Shown here in pieces: positions 51,669-61,341 of a DNA stretch of 64,000 nucleotides (its first letter is position 1; each line of letters starts with the position of its first letter). Both the position numbers and the translations under genes were made by a program. The DNA is from Lachnospiraceae bacterium MD335 (lineage in GTDB: Bacteria > Bacillota > Clostridia > Lachnospirales > Lachnospiraceae). The notes under the pieces are model-generated. The model searched no databases. It was given only the letters and a program-made list of their open reading frames with translations, and was not told the origin of the DNA. Location of the stretch: positions 186,001 through 250,000 of the forward strand of contig KE159629.1 in NCBI GenBank assembly GCA_000403335.2. Direction: 5' to 3'.

Positions 51669-53009
51669 ATGGAAAAGCAGCATTTACACATTGTGGAAGC
51701 AGTGGAAGCAGGAAGCATCGCCGAGGAGCTGGAAATTACGGCAGGCGACGTACTTCTTGAGATAAACGGAAATAAAATAGAAGATATTTTTGATTATCAG
51801 TATCATATACAGGATGAATATATTGAGGTATTGATTCGCAAACCATCCGGCGAGGAGTGGCTGCTTGAGATTGATAAGGATTATGATGAGGACTTGGGCA
51901 TCTGTTTTGAAAACGGGCTGATGGATGATTATCGTTCGTGTCATAATAAATGTATTTTCTGTTTTATTGACCAAATGCCAAAGGGAATGCGGGAAACGCT
52001 GTATTTTAAGGATGATGATTCAAGGCTTTCCTTTTTGCAGGGAAATTATGTGACGCTCACCAATATGTCGGACGACGATATTGCGCGCATTATCAAGTAT
52101 AACCTTTCGCCGATCAACGTGTCGTTTCAGACAACCAATCCCGAACTGCGCTGTAAAATGCTCAATAACCGCTTTGCAGGTGAAGCATTGGAAAAGGCGT
52201 GGCGGCTTGCTAAGGCGGGCATTACCATGAACGGGCAGATTGTGCTTTGCAAGGGCGTTAACGACGGAGAGGAGTTAGAGCGCAGCATTCGGGATTTATC
52301 GCGGTATTTGCCGAATCTTGAGAGTGTGTCGGTCGTTCCGGTTGGGCTTTCTAAGTACAGGGATGGACTTTATCCTTTAGAGCCGTTTACGAAGGAAGAC
52401 GCTAAGGCGGTGCTTGCCGCAATTCATAAATGGCAGGACAGACTTTATCCCGAATACGGTCTGCATTTTGTCCATGCAAGTGATGAGTGGTATATTTTGG
52501 CGCAGGAGGAGCTGCCTGAGGAGGCGCGTTATGACGGGTATCTGCAATTAGAAAACGGCGTCGGCATGCTACGGCTTTTGCTGGATGAATTTGCACAGGC
52601 GCTTGCAGAAGCAAAAGCAGACAGGCAGCGGATTGCGGCAATGGGAGAACGCTGCTGTTCGATTGCCACGGGAAGACTTGCATATCCGTTTGTCAAACAA
52701 ATGGCGGATGCGCTGATGACGGAATTTGAGACGGTTACGATACACATTTATCCTGTTCGGAATGATTTTTTCGGAGAGCTGATAACCGTGTCGGGACTGC
52801 TGACCGGACAGGATTTGAAGGCGCAGCTTATGGGGCAGGATTTAGGAGAGAGGCTGCTTTTGCCGCAGAATGTTTTAAAGAGCGGGGAAAGCGTGTTTCT
52901 TGATGATATGACGGTCAAAGAGCTTGAAAAAGCTTTACAAGTTCCGGTAGATATTGTAAAATCAAGCGGAAAGGATTTTATTGACGCAATATTATATTCG
53001 AACAATTAG
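51669..53009 (+). CDS. PDZ and radical SAM-like DUF512 protein
   Basis: A 446-residue protein with an N-terminal PDZ-like segment (VEAGSIAEELEITAGDVLLE) and a cysteine cluster CHNKCIFCFIDQMPKGMR near residue 89, the C-x3-C-x2-C iron-sulfur site of radical SAM enzymes. A C-terminal DUF512 region follows, containing QTTNPELRCKMLNNRFAGEA. This matches the TIGR03279-type family, often beside der. The reaction is unknown. The start at 51669 is preferred because the PDZ segment begins there; an ATG at 51633 is also possible. Confidence 0.85.
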   Translation: MEKQHLHIVEAVEAGSIAEELEITAGDVLLEINGNKIEDIFDYQYHIQDEYIEVLIRKPSGEEWLLEIDKDYDEDLGICFENGLMDDYRSCHNKCIFCFIDQMPKGMRETLYFKDDDSRLSFLQGNYVTLTNMSDDDIARIIKYNLSPINVSFQTTNPELRCKMLNNRFAGEALEKAWRLAKAGITMNGQIVLCKGVNDGEELERSIRDLSRYLPNLESVSVVPVGLSKYRDGLYPLEPFTKEDAKAVLAAIHKWQDRLYPEYGLHFVHASDEWYILAQEELPEEARYDGYLQLENGVGMLRLLLDEFAQALAEAKADRQRIAAMGERCCSIATGRLAYPFVKQMADALMTEFETVTIHIYPVRNDFFGELITVSGLLTGQDLKAQLMGQDLGERLLLPQNVLKSGESVFLDDMTVKELEKALQVPVDIVKSSGKDFIDAILYSNN

Positions 53010-53024
53010 AAATGGAGCTATGGA

Positions 53025-54362
53025 ATGGAAAAGAACAGTAAGAAACCGATTGTCGCTGTTGTCGGTCGTCCCAATGTGGGAAAATCCACATTGTTTAACG
53101 CGCTTGCGGGGGAAAAAATATCAATTGTCAAGGATACTCCCGGCATTACAAGGGACAGGATTTATGCGGACATCAGCTGGCTGAATTGGAACTTTACGTT
53201 GATTGATACAGGCGGCATTGAGCCGGACAGTAAGGACATTATTCTCTCGCAGATGCGGGAGCAGGCACAGATTGCGATTGATACGGCGGACGTGATTATT
53301 TTTCTTGTGGACGTGAAGCAGGGACTGGTAGATGCCGACGCAAAGGTTGCGGACATGCTGAGGCGCAGCCGTAAGCCGGTAGTGCTTGTGGTAAATAAGG
53401 TTGACAGCTTTGCAAAGTATGAGGCGGACGTCTACGAGTTTTACAATTTGGGCATCGGAGAGCCGCATGCGGTTTCTGCCGCAAATCGGTTAGGCTTTGG
53501 AGAGATGCTGGATACCGTAACAGATTTGTTTGACAAGGATGCGGTTGAGGCGCAGGAGGACGACAGACCGCGCATTGCGATTGTGGGAAAGCCGAATGTA
53601 GGAAAATCTTCTATTATTAATAAGATTACGGGCGAGAACCGGGTCATTGTTTCTGAGATTGCCGGTACGACGAGAGACGCGATTGACACGGAAATTAAAT
53701 ATAACGGCAGAGAGTATATCTTTATTGATACGGCGGGACTGCGCAGAAAAAATAAAATCAAGGAAGAGCTGGAGCGGTTTATGATTATTCGTACAGTCAG
53801 TGCGGTAGAGCGCGCGGACGTGGTGGTTTTAATGATTGACGCGACGGAGGGCGTGACAGAGCAGGATGCCAAGATTGCGGGCATTGCGCATGACAGAGGC
53901 AAAGGGATTATCGTGGCAGTCAACAAGTGGGACGCGATTGAAAAGGACGATAAGACGATTTACCGTTTTACGGAGAAGGTGCGCAATACGCTTTCCTTTA
54001 TGACATATGCCGAGATTGTCTTTATTTCGGCGGTTACGGGGCAAAGAATCGGCAAGCTGTTTGAGACGATTGACATGGTGATTCAAAACCAGTCCCTGCG
54101 CATTTCGACCGGAGTAGTCAATGAGATTGTCACGGAGGCAGTGGCGCTTCAGCAGCCGCCTTCGGATAAGGGAAAACGGCTGAAGATTTTTTATACGACG
54201 CAGGCGGGCGTCAAGCCGCCGACGTTTGTCGTGTTTGTCAATGATAAGGAGCTGATGCACTTTTCATACACTAGATACCTTGAGAATAAGATTAGGGAGG
54301 CGTTTGGTTTTAAGGGAACGCCGCTGAAATTTATAATCAGGGAACGCAAGGATGAGAAATAA
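53025..54362 (+). CDS. der: Ribosome biogenesis GTPase Der (EngA)
   Basis: A tandem GTPase required for 50S assembly. Two G domains are visible: GRPNVGKST with DTGG near residues 14 and 61, and GKPNVGKSS with DTAGL near 188 and 235. A C-terminal KH-like domain ends [11 protein letters not shown]. It is 445 residues and complete. The last codons lie in a 25-base tandem repeat. Confidence 0.97.
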   Translation: MEKNSKKPIVAVVGRPNVGKSTLFNALAGEKISIVKDTPGITRDRIYADISWLNWNFTLIDTGGIEPDSKDIILSQMREQAQIAIDTADVIIFLVDVKQGLVDADAKVADMLRRSRKPVVLVVNKVDSFAKYEADVYEFYNLGIGEPHAVSAANRLGFGEMLDTVTDLFDKDAVEAQEDDRPRIAIVGKPNVGKSSIINKITGENRVIVSEIAGTTRDAIDTEIKYNGREYIFIDTAGLRRKNKIKEELERFMIIRTVSAVERADVVVLMIDATEGVTEQDAKIAGIAHDRGKGIIVAVNKWDAIEKDDKTIYRFTEKVRNTLSFMTYAEIVFISAVTGQRIGKLFETIDMVIQNQSLRISTGVVNEIVTEAVALQQPPSDKGKRLKIFYTTQAGVKPPTFVVFVNDKELMHFSYTRYLENKIREAFGFKGTPLKFIIRERKDEK

Positions 54363-54420
54363 ATTTCTATCCTCGGATGAAAAATAAATTTTTATCTTCG
54401 GATGAGAAATAAATAAATCG
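54351..54420 (+). repeat. Tandem repeat of 25 bases at the end of der
   Basis: Three units begin at 54351, 54376 and 54401 (the third is partial, 20 bases), each opening GATGA(G/A)AAATAAAT. The first includes the der stop codon. The units differ by only a few bases, suggesting recent duplication by slippage. Confidence 0.85.
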
Positions 54421-54441
54421 AAAGGCAAGGAAATTGTAGGA

Positions 54442-55089
54442 ATGATACGTTTGGTATGTTTACTGATCGGTTATGTGTGCGGATGCTTTCAAACTTCCTA
54501 TATATATGGAAAGCTGCACGGAATTGACATTCGCAATTACGGAAGCGGGAATGCGGGAACGACAAATTCCCTGCGCGTTTTGGGAAAGAAAGCGGGTATT
54601 ATTGTGCTTCTTTGTGATATGTTAAAGACAGGGATAGCAATGATGCTGGTGCGTTTTTTGTTTCGGGAGCGGTATGGCGATGTGTTGTATCTGTTGACAA
54701 TTTATGCGGCTGCAGGCGCGATTTTAGGTCATATTTTTCCGTTCTATTTGGGCTTTAAGGGCGGAAAAGGGATTGCATGTACGGCAGGACTAATCATATT
54801 TTTTCATCCTTATTTGCTTTTGCCGCAGGCAGTCAGCTTTTTGACCATCTTTTTTACGACGCATTATGTCTCGCTTGGTTCGCTTGTGACAGAGCTTTTG
54901 CTGATTGCGGAGATGGTTCTTTTCGGGCAGTTTGGAGTATTTGGAATGCCGCAGGGAGCATTAAACGAGCTTTATATTGTGACGGTGCTTTTGGCGGCGC
55001 TTGCATTTTGGGGGCACAGGGAGAATATCAAAAGGCTGGCGCACAAAGAGGAACGGAAAACATATCTGACGAAAAAAAGTGAGCAGTAG
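54442..55089 (+). CDS. plsY: Glycerol-3-phosphate acyltransferase PlsY
   Basis: Membrane enzyme that puts a fatty acid from acyl phosphate on glycerol 3-phosphate, starting phospholipid synthesis. It has about five helices and the motifs GSGNAGTTNSLRVLGKKAG (near residue 37) and FLGFKGGKGIACTAG (near 107). At 215 residues it is complete. gpsA, which supplies its glycerol 3-phosphate, follows. Confidence 0.95.
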   Translation: MIRLVCLLIGYVCGCFQTSYIYGKLHGIDIRNYGSGNAGTTNSLRVLGKKAGIIVLLCDMLKTGIAMMLVRFLFRERYGDVLYLLTIYAAAGAILGHIFPFYLGFKGGKGIACTAGLIIFFHPYLLLPQAVSFLTIFFTTHYVSLGSLVTELLLIAEMVLFGQFGVFGMPQGALNELYIVTVLLAALAFWGHRENIKRLAHKEERKTYLTKKSEQ

Positions 55090-55173
55090 GGAGGTTGAAA
55101 AGAACATTCAACCGGCAAGTTTGTTCTAAAAAAGCTGAAACTTCAAAATGTGAAAGGAATAAGGGTATTAAAC

Positions 55174-56187
55174 ATGGCAAAAATTGGGATAATCGGTGCA
55201 GGAAGCTGGGGAATTGCATTGTCCGTGCTGCTGCACAACAACGGACATACGGTTACCGTATGGTCAGCGTTGGAGAAAGAAATCGAAATGCTGAACAGGG
55301 AGCATGAACAAAAGGAGAAACTGCCGGGAGTAAAGCTTCCCGATGATATGTGCTTTACGTCGGATTTGCAGCAGGCTATGGACGAGAAAGATATTCTTGT
55401 GCTTGCGGTTCCCTCATCCTTTACAAGAAGCACGGCGCATTTAATGAAGGCATATGCAGCGCAAAACCAAATTATTGTGAACGTGGCAAAGGGAATTGAG
55501 GAAGCGACGCTGATGACACTCTCGCAGGTGATTGAAGACGAGATCCCGCAGGCAGATGTTGCGGTGCTGTCGGGTCCTTCCCATGCAGAGGAGGTCGGAA
55601 GGGGAATTCCCACGACGATTGTGGTCGGTGCGGGTACGAAAAAGACTGCGGAATATATTCAAAATGTGTTTATGAGCGATGTGTTCCGTGTATATATCAG
55701 CCCTGACGTGCTTGGCATTGAGCTTGGGGCGGCGTTAAAGAATGTGGTTGCGCTTGCCGCGGGGATTGCGGACGGACTCGGATACGGAGATAATACGAAG
55801 GCGGCGCTGATTACGCGCGGCATTGCGGAGATTGCAAGACTTGGCATTGCGATGGGCGGAAAGTTTGAGACCTTTTGCGGGCTTTCGGGTATCGGCGATT
55901 TGATTGTGACCTGTGCGAGTATGCACAGCAGAAACAGGCGTGCGGGTATTTTAATCGGACAGGGCAAGACGATGGAAGAGGCGATGGATGAGGTTAACAT
56001 GGTCGTTGAGGGTGTTTTTTCGGCAAAGGCGGCAATGGGTCTTGCCAAGAAGTATGATATAGAGCTTCCGATTATAGAGCAGGTCAACGAAGTGCTCTTC
56101 CAAAACAAGAGCGCGGCTGCGGCAGTAAAAGATTTGATGATACGGGATAAAAAGATTGAGATTATCAGCGACGAGGGCTGGGATTAA
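55174..56187 (+). CDS. gpsA: Glycerol-3-phosphate dehydrogenase [NAD(P)+]
   Basis: Reduces dihydroxyacetone phosphate to glycerol 3-phosphate for phospholipids. The N-terminal nucleotide fold KIGIIGAGSWGIALSVLL, the LSGPSHAEEVGRGIPT motif and the catalytic region LKNVVALAAGIADGLGYGDN are present. The start is set at 55174, with GAAAGGAA upstream. The length is 337 residues. It works with plsY in the same operon. Confidence 0.96.
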   Translation: MAKIGIIGAGSWGIALSVLLHNNGHTVTVWSALEKEIEMLNREHEQKEKLPGVKLPDDMCFTSDLQQAMDEKDILVLAVPSSFTRSTAHLMKAYAAQNQIIVNVAKGIEEATLMTLSQVIEDEIPQADVAVLSGPSHAEEVGRGIPTTIVVGAGTKKTAEYIQNVFMSDVFRVYISPDVLGIELGAALKNVVALAAGIADGLGYGDNTKAALITRGIAEIARLGIAMGGKFETFCGLSGIGDLIVTCASMHSRNRRAGILIGQGKTMEEAMDEVNMVVEGVFSAKAAMGLAKKYDIELPIIEQVNEVLFQNKSAAAAVKDLMIRDKKIEIISDEGWD

Positions 56188-56231
56188 TAGGATTTCATGG
56201 AGCAGGCTGAGAAAGGAGCATGGTTATTAAA

Positions 56232-57050
56232 ATGGGAAACACAGCATTTAGCAGTACGCAGAATTATGTGGCAAGCGAGGAGCTTTTGGCAAGCGTGAAT
56301 GTGGCAATTGCCTTAAAAAAACCCCTGCTAATCAAAGGAGAACCGGGAACCGGGAAGACAATGCTTGCGCAGGCGGTGGCAAATTCGCTTGGCAAACGGC
56401 TGATTATTTGGAACGTAAAATCGACGACAAAGGCGCAGGACGGTCTGTATATGTACGATACCATTCAACGGTTATACGACGGACAGTTCGGTGAGGAGGG
56501 CGTTGATGATATTGCAAGGTATATCAAGCTTGGAAAGCTTGGGGAAGCGTTTGAGAGCGAGGAGCAGGTTGTGCTTTTAATTGACGAGATTGACAAGGCG
56601 GACTTGGAGTTTCCAAACGATTTGCTTTGGGAGCTTGACCAAATGGAGTTTTATATCCATGAGACAAAGCGCACGGTAAAGGCAAAGCACAGACCGATTG
56701 TGATTATCACGTCGAATGCCGAGAAGGAGCTGCCTGACGCGTTTTTGAGAAGATGTATTTTCCACTATATTGATTTCCCCGACGAGGCGCTGATGGAGGA
56801 GATTATCAAAACGCATTATCCGGATGTGGAGGAAAATCTGATGCGTGGTGCGATGCGGGTGTTTTATGATATTCGTGCGCAGCGCGATATTCGCAAAAAA
56901 CCGAGCACTTCGGAGCTGATTGACTGGATTAACGCGCTTCAGATTGGAGGAATTTCTGCGGATACGCTGCGGGAAAAACTTCCGTTTGTAGGTGTTGTGG
57001 TAAAGAAGGACGAGGATATGGCAATCGTTAAAAATATGGGAGCTCTATGA
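56232..57050 (+). CDS. MoxR-type AAA+ ATPase
   Basis: A 272-residue AAA+ ATPase. Walker A is GEPGTGKTM near residue 40, Walker B LLIDEIDKAD near 116, and sensor 1 VIITSNAEKELPDAFLRR follows. MoxR proteins act as chaperone-like motors with a VWA-domain partner, encoded next. The ATG at 56232 gives correct spacing to AAAGGAG; the one at 56220 is too close. The pair is followed by spoIVA. Confidence 0.92.
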   Translation: MGNTAFSSTQNYVASEELLASVNVAIALKKPLLIKGEPGTGKTMLAQAVANSLGKRLIIWNVKSTTKAQDGLYMYDTIQRLYDGQFGEEGVDDIARYIKLGKLGEAFESEEQVVLLIDEIDKADLEFPNDLLWELDQMEFYIHETKRTVKAKHRPIVIITSNAEKELPDAFLRRCIFHYIDFPDEALMEEIIKTHYPDVEENLMRGAMRVFYDIRAQRDIRKKPSTSELIDWINALQIGGISADTLREKLPFVGVVVKKDEDMAIVKNMGAL

Positions 57051-57084
57051 TACCGTCAAATTTGATATAAACAGAGGAACGCGA

Positions 57085-58290
57085 ATGTTTTCAAAATTTT
57101 TCTATACATTAAAGAATAAAGGTCTTGACGTGACGCTCAGCGAGTGGCTGACGCTTCAGGACGCGCTTGACAAGGGGCTTTGCGAAAGCTCTTTGACACA
57201 GTTTTATTATGTGGCGCGCATGATTTTGGTCAAAAGCGAGACGGAATTTGACAAATTTGATATGGCGTTTGAGGAATGCTTTAAGGGCATTATGAGCGAA
57301 AACGAGGTCGGTAAAAACATGCTTGCGTGGCTGGATAAGCCTGAGATGAGCGCGCTTTTGCACGAGGAGGAGAAGCACTGGCTTAATCAGATTGAGGAAA
57401 TCCATGTGGATAAGGATGACGTTGAGGAGAAATTTAAAGAGCGTCTGAAAGACCAAAATGAGGAGCACAACGGCGGCAATTTTTGGATTGGAACAATGGG
57501 AAAGACACAGTTTGGAAACACGGGCGGAAATGTGGGCGGTGTACGCGTAGGCGGTGCGACGGGTTATCAGTCGGCGTTTGCCGTAATCGGCGCAAGAAAA
57601 TACAAGGATTTCCGTGATGACAAAGTAATTGACAACCGGCAGTTCCAAATGGCGCTTCGGCGGCTTCGCCAGTTTTCCACAAAGCTTGACATTCCAAAGA
57701 CGGAGCTTGACATTGACACGACGATTGACAAGACCTGTAATAATGGCGGATATCTGCAAATCGAAATGATGCGTCCGAGGAAAAATGCCGTAAAGCTGAT
57801 GCTGTTGATGGATTCGGGCGGCACGATGATTCCATATACAAGGCTGATGAATGATTTGTTTCAGTCGGTCAATAAATCCAACCATTTTAAAGATGTGAAG
57901 GTTTATTATTTCCACAACTGTATTTACTCCAAACTGTATAAGACGCCGGAGTGTGAAAACGGCGACTGGATTGACACGGAATGGCTGTTTCGCAACGCGG
58001 ACAGTGATTATAAGGTGATTATTGTCGGGGACGCGGCAATGGCGCCGGAGGAGCTGTATTCGGATACCGGAAATTACAGGGGTCCAAACGGCGGGCTTTC
58101 CGGCTATCAGTGGCTGCAATTGGTAAAGCGGCACTATAAAAAGGTGGTTTGGATGAACCCGAAAATGGCGGCTGGAAGGGCGCCGTGGAGGGAGGCGGAG
58201 ACTGCCGTAAAAGAAATCTTCCCGATGTATAAGCTCACGGTGAAGGGACTGAATGACGCAATGATAAAGCTGATGGTAAACAAACAATAG
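57085..58290 (+). CDS. VWA domain (CoxE-like) protein, partner of the MoxR ATPase
   Basis: A 401-residue protein with a helical first half, a glycine-rich linker (GKTQFGNTGGNVGGVRVGGA) and a C-terminal von Willebrand A-type domain starting KLMLLMDSGGTMIPYTR. The MIDAS metal motif D-x-S-x-S reads DSGGT, so one serine is a glycine. It probably delivers a client protein to the MoxR ATPase. The client is unknown; spoIVA follows after a terminator. A long antisense frame over it is a shadow. Confidence 0.88.
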   Translation: MFSKFFYTLKNKGLDVTLSEWLTLQDALDKGLCESSLTQFYYVARMILVKSETEFDKFDMAFEECFKGIMSENEVGKNMLAWLDKPEMSALLHEEEKHWLNQIEEIHVDKDDVEEKFKERLKDQNEEHNGGNFWIGTMGKTQFGNTGGNVGGVRVGGATGYQSAFAVIGARKYKDFRDDKVIDNRQFQMALRRLRQFSTKLDIPKTELDIDTTIDKTCNNGGYLQIEMMRPRKNAVKLMLLMDSGGTMIPYTRLMNDLFQSVNKSNHFKDVKVYYFHNCIYSKLYKTPECENGDWIDTEWLFRNADSDYKVIIVGDAAMAPEELYSDTGNYRGPNGGLSGYQWLQLVKRHYKKVVWMNPKMAAGRAPWREAETAVKEIFPMYKLTVKGLNDAMIKLMVNKQ

Positions 58291-58328
58291 AATCCACGCT
58301 TCGCGAGTCTTCTATTGTCATGAATAAA

Positions 58329-58353
58329 AAAGAACCTTTTGGGTTCTTTTTTT
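58329..58353 (+). terminator. Terminator of the MoxR/VWA operon
   Basis: AAAGAACC at 58329-58336 pairs with GGTTCTTT at 58342-58349, followed by more T residues. Confidence 0.85.
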
Positions 58354-58444
58354 GTCCAATTCTGCATAAGCTTAACTAGAAAATGTGGAAAAACCATATA
58401 TAGCAGTTTTTAAAAATTTTATGTAGAAAAAGAAAGGGGACAAT

Positions 58445-59947
58445 ATGAGCAAGCTTGATGCAAGTCAGGAATTTAACTTATACAGAGATATTAGTCAACG
58501 TACGGGAGGAGAAATTTATGTCGGCGTGGTAGGACCGGTCAGAACGGGAAAGTCTACCTTTATCAAACGGTTTATGGATTTAATGGTCATTCCGCATATG
58601 GAAAACGAACATGAGCGTTCGCGGACTTTGGATGAACTGCCGCAGAGCAGCGGCGGAAAAACGATTACGACGACTGAGCCGAAGTTTATTCCAAAAGAGG
58701 CGGCGGATATTGAAATCAGCGACGGCATAAACGTGAAGGTGCGGCTGATTGACTGTGTGGGATATATGGTGGACGGTGCGACGGGGCATATGGAGGAAAA
58801 CGAGGAGCGGCTTGTCAAAACGCCGTGGTTTCCCAATGAAATTCCGTTTACGCAGGCGGCGGAAATCGGTACAAGAAAAGTAATTCAGGAGCATTCGACC
58901 ATTGGCATTGTTGTTACGACTGACGGCAGCTTTGGGGAAATTCCGCGCGCGGCTTATAAGGATGCGGAGGAGCAGACGATTATGGAGTTAAGCCGAATCG
59001 GAAAGCCGTTTATTGTCCTTGTCAATACCACAAAGCCGTACGGTGAGGAGGCAAAGGGAGTTGCCGCAGAGCTTGAGAAAAAGTATCAGGTGAAAGCAAT
59101 TCCAATCAATATCGACCAGCTAAAACGCGAGGATATTGCGATGCTGCTGGAACAGGTGATGTATGAGTTCCCAGTGTCTGCGGTTGAGTTTTATACGCCG
59201 AAGTGGATGGATATTATGTCGATGGATAACCCGATGAAAAAGGAAATCGTCGAGAAGCTGAAGGAATTAAAAGAAAACATACGTACAGTTCGTGACTTGA
59301 TGGAAAAAGACGTGTGCGCGCTTTTAGAGAAGGACAGCGAATATATCAAGCGCTGCAAATATGACAATATTAACATTGCGGACGGTTCTGCGTCGCTGTT
59401 GTTGGACGGGGACACGAAGTATTATTATGAGCTGTTAAGCTCCATGACGGGCGAGAATATCAAGGGTGAGTATCAGTTAATGCAGCTTTTGGCAAGTCTT
59501 GCGGATATGAAGAAAGAATATCAAAAGGTGCTCAACGCATTGGAGAGCGTACGGCAAAAAGGATATGGCGTCGTAACGCCGGAGCGCGACGAGATTACGC
59601 TTGAAAATCCGACCCTGATTAAGCATGGCAATAAATACGGGGTTAAGATTAAGGCACAAAGCCCGTCTATTCATATGATAAAGGCAAATATCGAGACGGA
59701 GATAGCACCGATTGTGGGAACGCAGCAGCAGGCACAGGATTTAATCGGCTACATATCCGACGCGGAAACGTCTAAGGAAGGCATTTGGGAAACCAATATT
59801 TTCGGAAAGACGGTAGAACAGCTTGTCAATGACGGCATTACAAGCAAAGTTTCCATGATTGGGGAAGAAAGCCAAATGAAACTTCAGGATACAATGCAGA
59901 AGATTGTCAATGACTCGAATGGCGGAATGGTTTGTATTATTATTTAA
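58445..59947 (+). CDS. spoIVA: Stage IV sporulation protein A
   Basis: Morphogenetic ATPase that forms the base layer of the spore coat on the forespore surface. The Walker A sequence GPVRTGKSTFIKRF lies near residue 30, and the C-terminal tail ends NDSNGGMVCIII, close to the family end that anchors it via SpoVM. At 500 residues it is full length (B. subtilis about 492). A promoter of sporulation type was not identified with confidence. Its presence shows the host forms endospores or descends from one that did. Confidence 0.97.
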   Translation: MSKLDASQEFNLYRDISQRTGGEIYVGVVGPVRTGKSTFIKRFMDLMVIPHMENEHERSRTLDELPQSSGGKTITTTEPKFIPKEAADIEISDGINVKVRLIDCVGYMVDGATGHMEENEERLVKTPWFPNEIPFTQAAEIGTRKVIQEHSTIGIVVTTDGSFGEIPRAAYKDAEEQTIMELSRIGKPFIVLVNTTKPYGEEAKGVAAELEKKYQVKAIPINIDQLKREDIAMLLEQVMYEFPVSAVEFYTPKWMDIMSMDNPMKKEIVEKLKELKENIRTVRDLMEKDVCALLEKDSEYIKRCKYDNINIADGSASLLLDGDTKYYYELLSSMTGENIKGEYQLMQLLASLADMKKEYQKVLNALESVRQKGYGVVTPERDEITLENPTLIKHGNKYGVKIKAQSPSIHMIKANIETEIAPIVGTQQQAQDLIGYISDAETSKEGIWETNIFGKTVEQLVNDGITSKVSMIGEESQMKLQDTMQKIVNDSNGGMVCIII

Positions 59948-59964
59948 TACTTGGAATGTGCATT

Positions 59965-59998
59965 TAATGCCGCGGCAAAACTGCCGCGGCATTGATTT
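59965..59998 (+). terminator. Terminator of spoIVA
   Basis: Perfect 12-base arms at 59965-59976 and 59981-59992 (AATGCCGCGGCA and its complement), followed by GATTTTGG. Confidence 0.8.
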
Positions 59999-60002
59999 TG
60001 GG

Positions 60003-60031
60003 TTGCCCGTATTTTGGGGATATGCTATACT
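60003..60031 (+). promoter_or_regulatory. Promoter of the nucleoside salvage unit
   Basis: TTGCCC at 60003-60008 and TATACT at 60026-60031 are 17 bases apart, upstream of the purine nucleoside phosphorylase gene. Confidence 0.6.
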
Positions 60032-60086
60032 GAAATAGTATAAATTGGCAAACGATCAACAGGATTTTGGACAGGAGGTACTTTTT

Positions 60087-60905
60087 ATGAACGAATTATA
60101 CAGCAAATTAAAGAACTGTTACGACAGCGTGCGCGCCAAAACGGATTTTGTTCCAAAGGTTGCGCTTGTGCTTGGCTCGGGGCTTGGCAATTATGCGGAC
60201 AGCATAAAAATTGAGGCGGAAATCGATTATCAGGACATTGAAGGATTTCCCGTGTCAACCGTGCCGGGACATGCAGGAAAGTTTATTTTCGGATATGTGG
60301 GCGAAGTGCCTGTTGTGTGTATGAAAGGGCGCGTGCATTATTATGAAGGGTATCCCGTATCGGATGTTGTGCTTCCGACAAGGCTGATGAAGCTTTTGGG
60401 CGCGGAGATTCTGTTCCTCACAAATGCGTCAGGCGGTATGAACAGGGACTTTAAAGCGGGCGATTTGATGATGCTTACGGACCATATCGGTATCTTTGCA
60501 CCCAATCCGCTGATTGGACCGAATATTGATGAACTTGGGACAAGATTTCCGGATATGACAAATGTTTACGATAAGGATTTGCAGGAGATTATAAGGAATA
60601 CGGCAAAGGAGAACGGCATTGATTTAAAGGAGGGCGTTTATGTGCAGCTGACAGGACCTTGTTATGAGTCGCCTGCGGAGATTAAAATGCTTTCCAATTT
60701 TGCGGATGCGGTGGGAATGAGTACGGTAGTTGAGGCGATTGCGGCAAACCATGCCGGAATGAAAATCTGTGGTATTTCGTGCATCTGCAATCTTGCGGCA
60801 GGCATGAACCCGACGCCGTTATCCCATAAAGAAGTACAGGAAGCAGCGGACATGGCAGCGGAGAAATTTACAAGGCTTGTGACGGACGCGATTATGAAAT
60901 TCTAA
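60087..60905 (+). CDS. Purine nucleoside phosphorylase (trimeric type)
   Basis: Splits guanosine and inosine with phosphate to base and ribose 1-phosphate. The motifs LVLGSGLGNYADSI, VPGHAGKFIFGYV, GRVHYYEGYP and NASGGMN are typical of the PNP/MTAP type (PunA/DeoD2). It is 272 residues. The start at 60087 follows AGGAGG; an upstream TTG frame is not used. The cytidine deaminase gene follows, indicating a salvage unit. Confidence 0.93.
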   Translation: MNELYSKLKNCYDSVRAKTDFVPKVALVLGSGLGNYADSIKIEAEIDYQDIEGFPVSTVPGHAGKFIFGYVGEVPVVCMKGRVHYYEGYPVSDVVLPTRLMKLLGAEILFLTNASGGMNRDFKAGDLMMLTDHIGIFAPNPLIGPNIDELGTRFPDMTNVYDKDLQEIIRNTAKENGIDLKEGVYVQLTGPCYESPAEIKMLSNFADAVGMSTVVEAIAANHAGMKICGISCICNLAAGMNPTPLSHKEVQEAADMAAEKFTRLVTDAIMKF

Positions 60906-60924
60906 ATAAATAGGGGAGAAGCTT

Positions 60925-61332
60925 ATGGACAAAAAAGAGTTGATTCGCCTTGCACTCGAAGCAAGGGAGATGGCGTATGTTCCGTACTCAAACTATATGG
61001 TAGGGGCGGCGCTTCTTACAAAGGCGGGGAAGGTATACAAAGGCTGCAATATCGAAAATGCGAGCTATACGCCCACAAATTGCGCGGAGCGGACTGCATT
61101 TTTTAAGGCGGTGAGCGAAGGGGAACGTGAGTTTGCGGCAATCGCGATTGTCGGCGGATATGCAGGAGCGCCGACGGATTATGCCTATCCGTGCGGTGTG
61201 TGCCGTCAGGTGATGATGGAGTTTTGCGACCCGAAGGAATTTTGCGTGATTACGGCAGTTTCCGAGGAGGAATATCTTGATAAAAAACTGGAAGAAATGC
61301 TTCCGCACGGCTTTGGTCCGTCAAGTCTGTAG
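60925..61332 (+). CDS. cdd: Cytidine deaminase
   Basis: Deaminates cytidine and deoxycytidine to uridine forms. The zinc and catalytic motifs are TNCAERTAFFKA (CAE near residues 53-55) and PCGVCRQVM near 92. The length of 135 residues is normal. It lies 20 bases after the purine nucleoside phosphorylase gene. Confidence 0.96.
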   Translation: MDKKELIRLALEAREMAYVPYSNYMVGAALLTKAGKVYKGCNIENASYTPTNCAERTAFFKAVSEGEREFAAIAIVGGYAGAPTDYAYPCGVCRQVMMEFCDPKEFCVITAVSEEEYLDKKLEEMLPHGFGPSSL

Positions 61333-61341
61333 GTGCGGCGC

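Noticed and set aside
57109-58287. A 392-codon open frame antisense to the VWA gene
   Set aside because: It has no ribosome site, an odd composition rich in H, R, L and I, and covers a clear gene on the other strand; it is a by-product of that gene's codon use.
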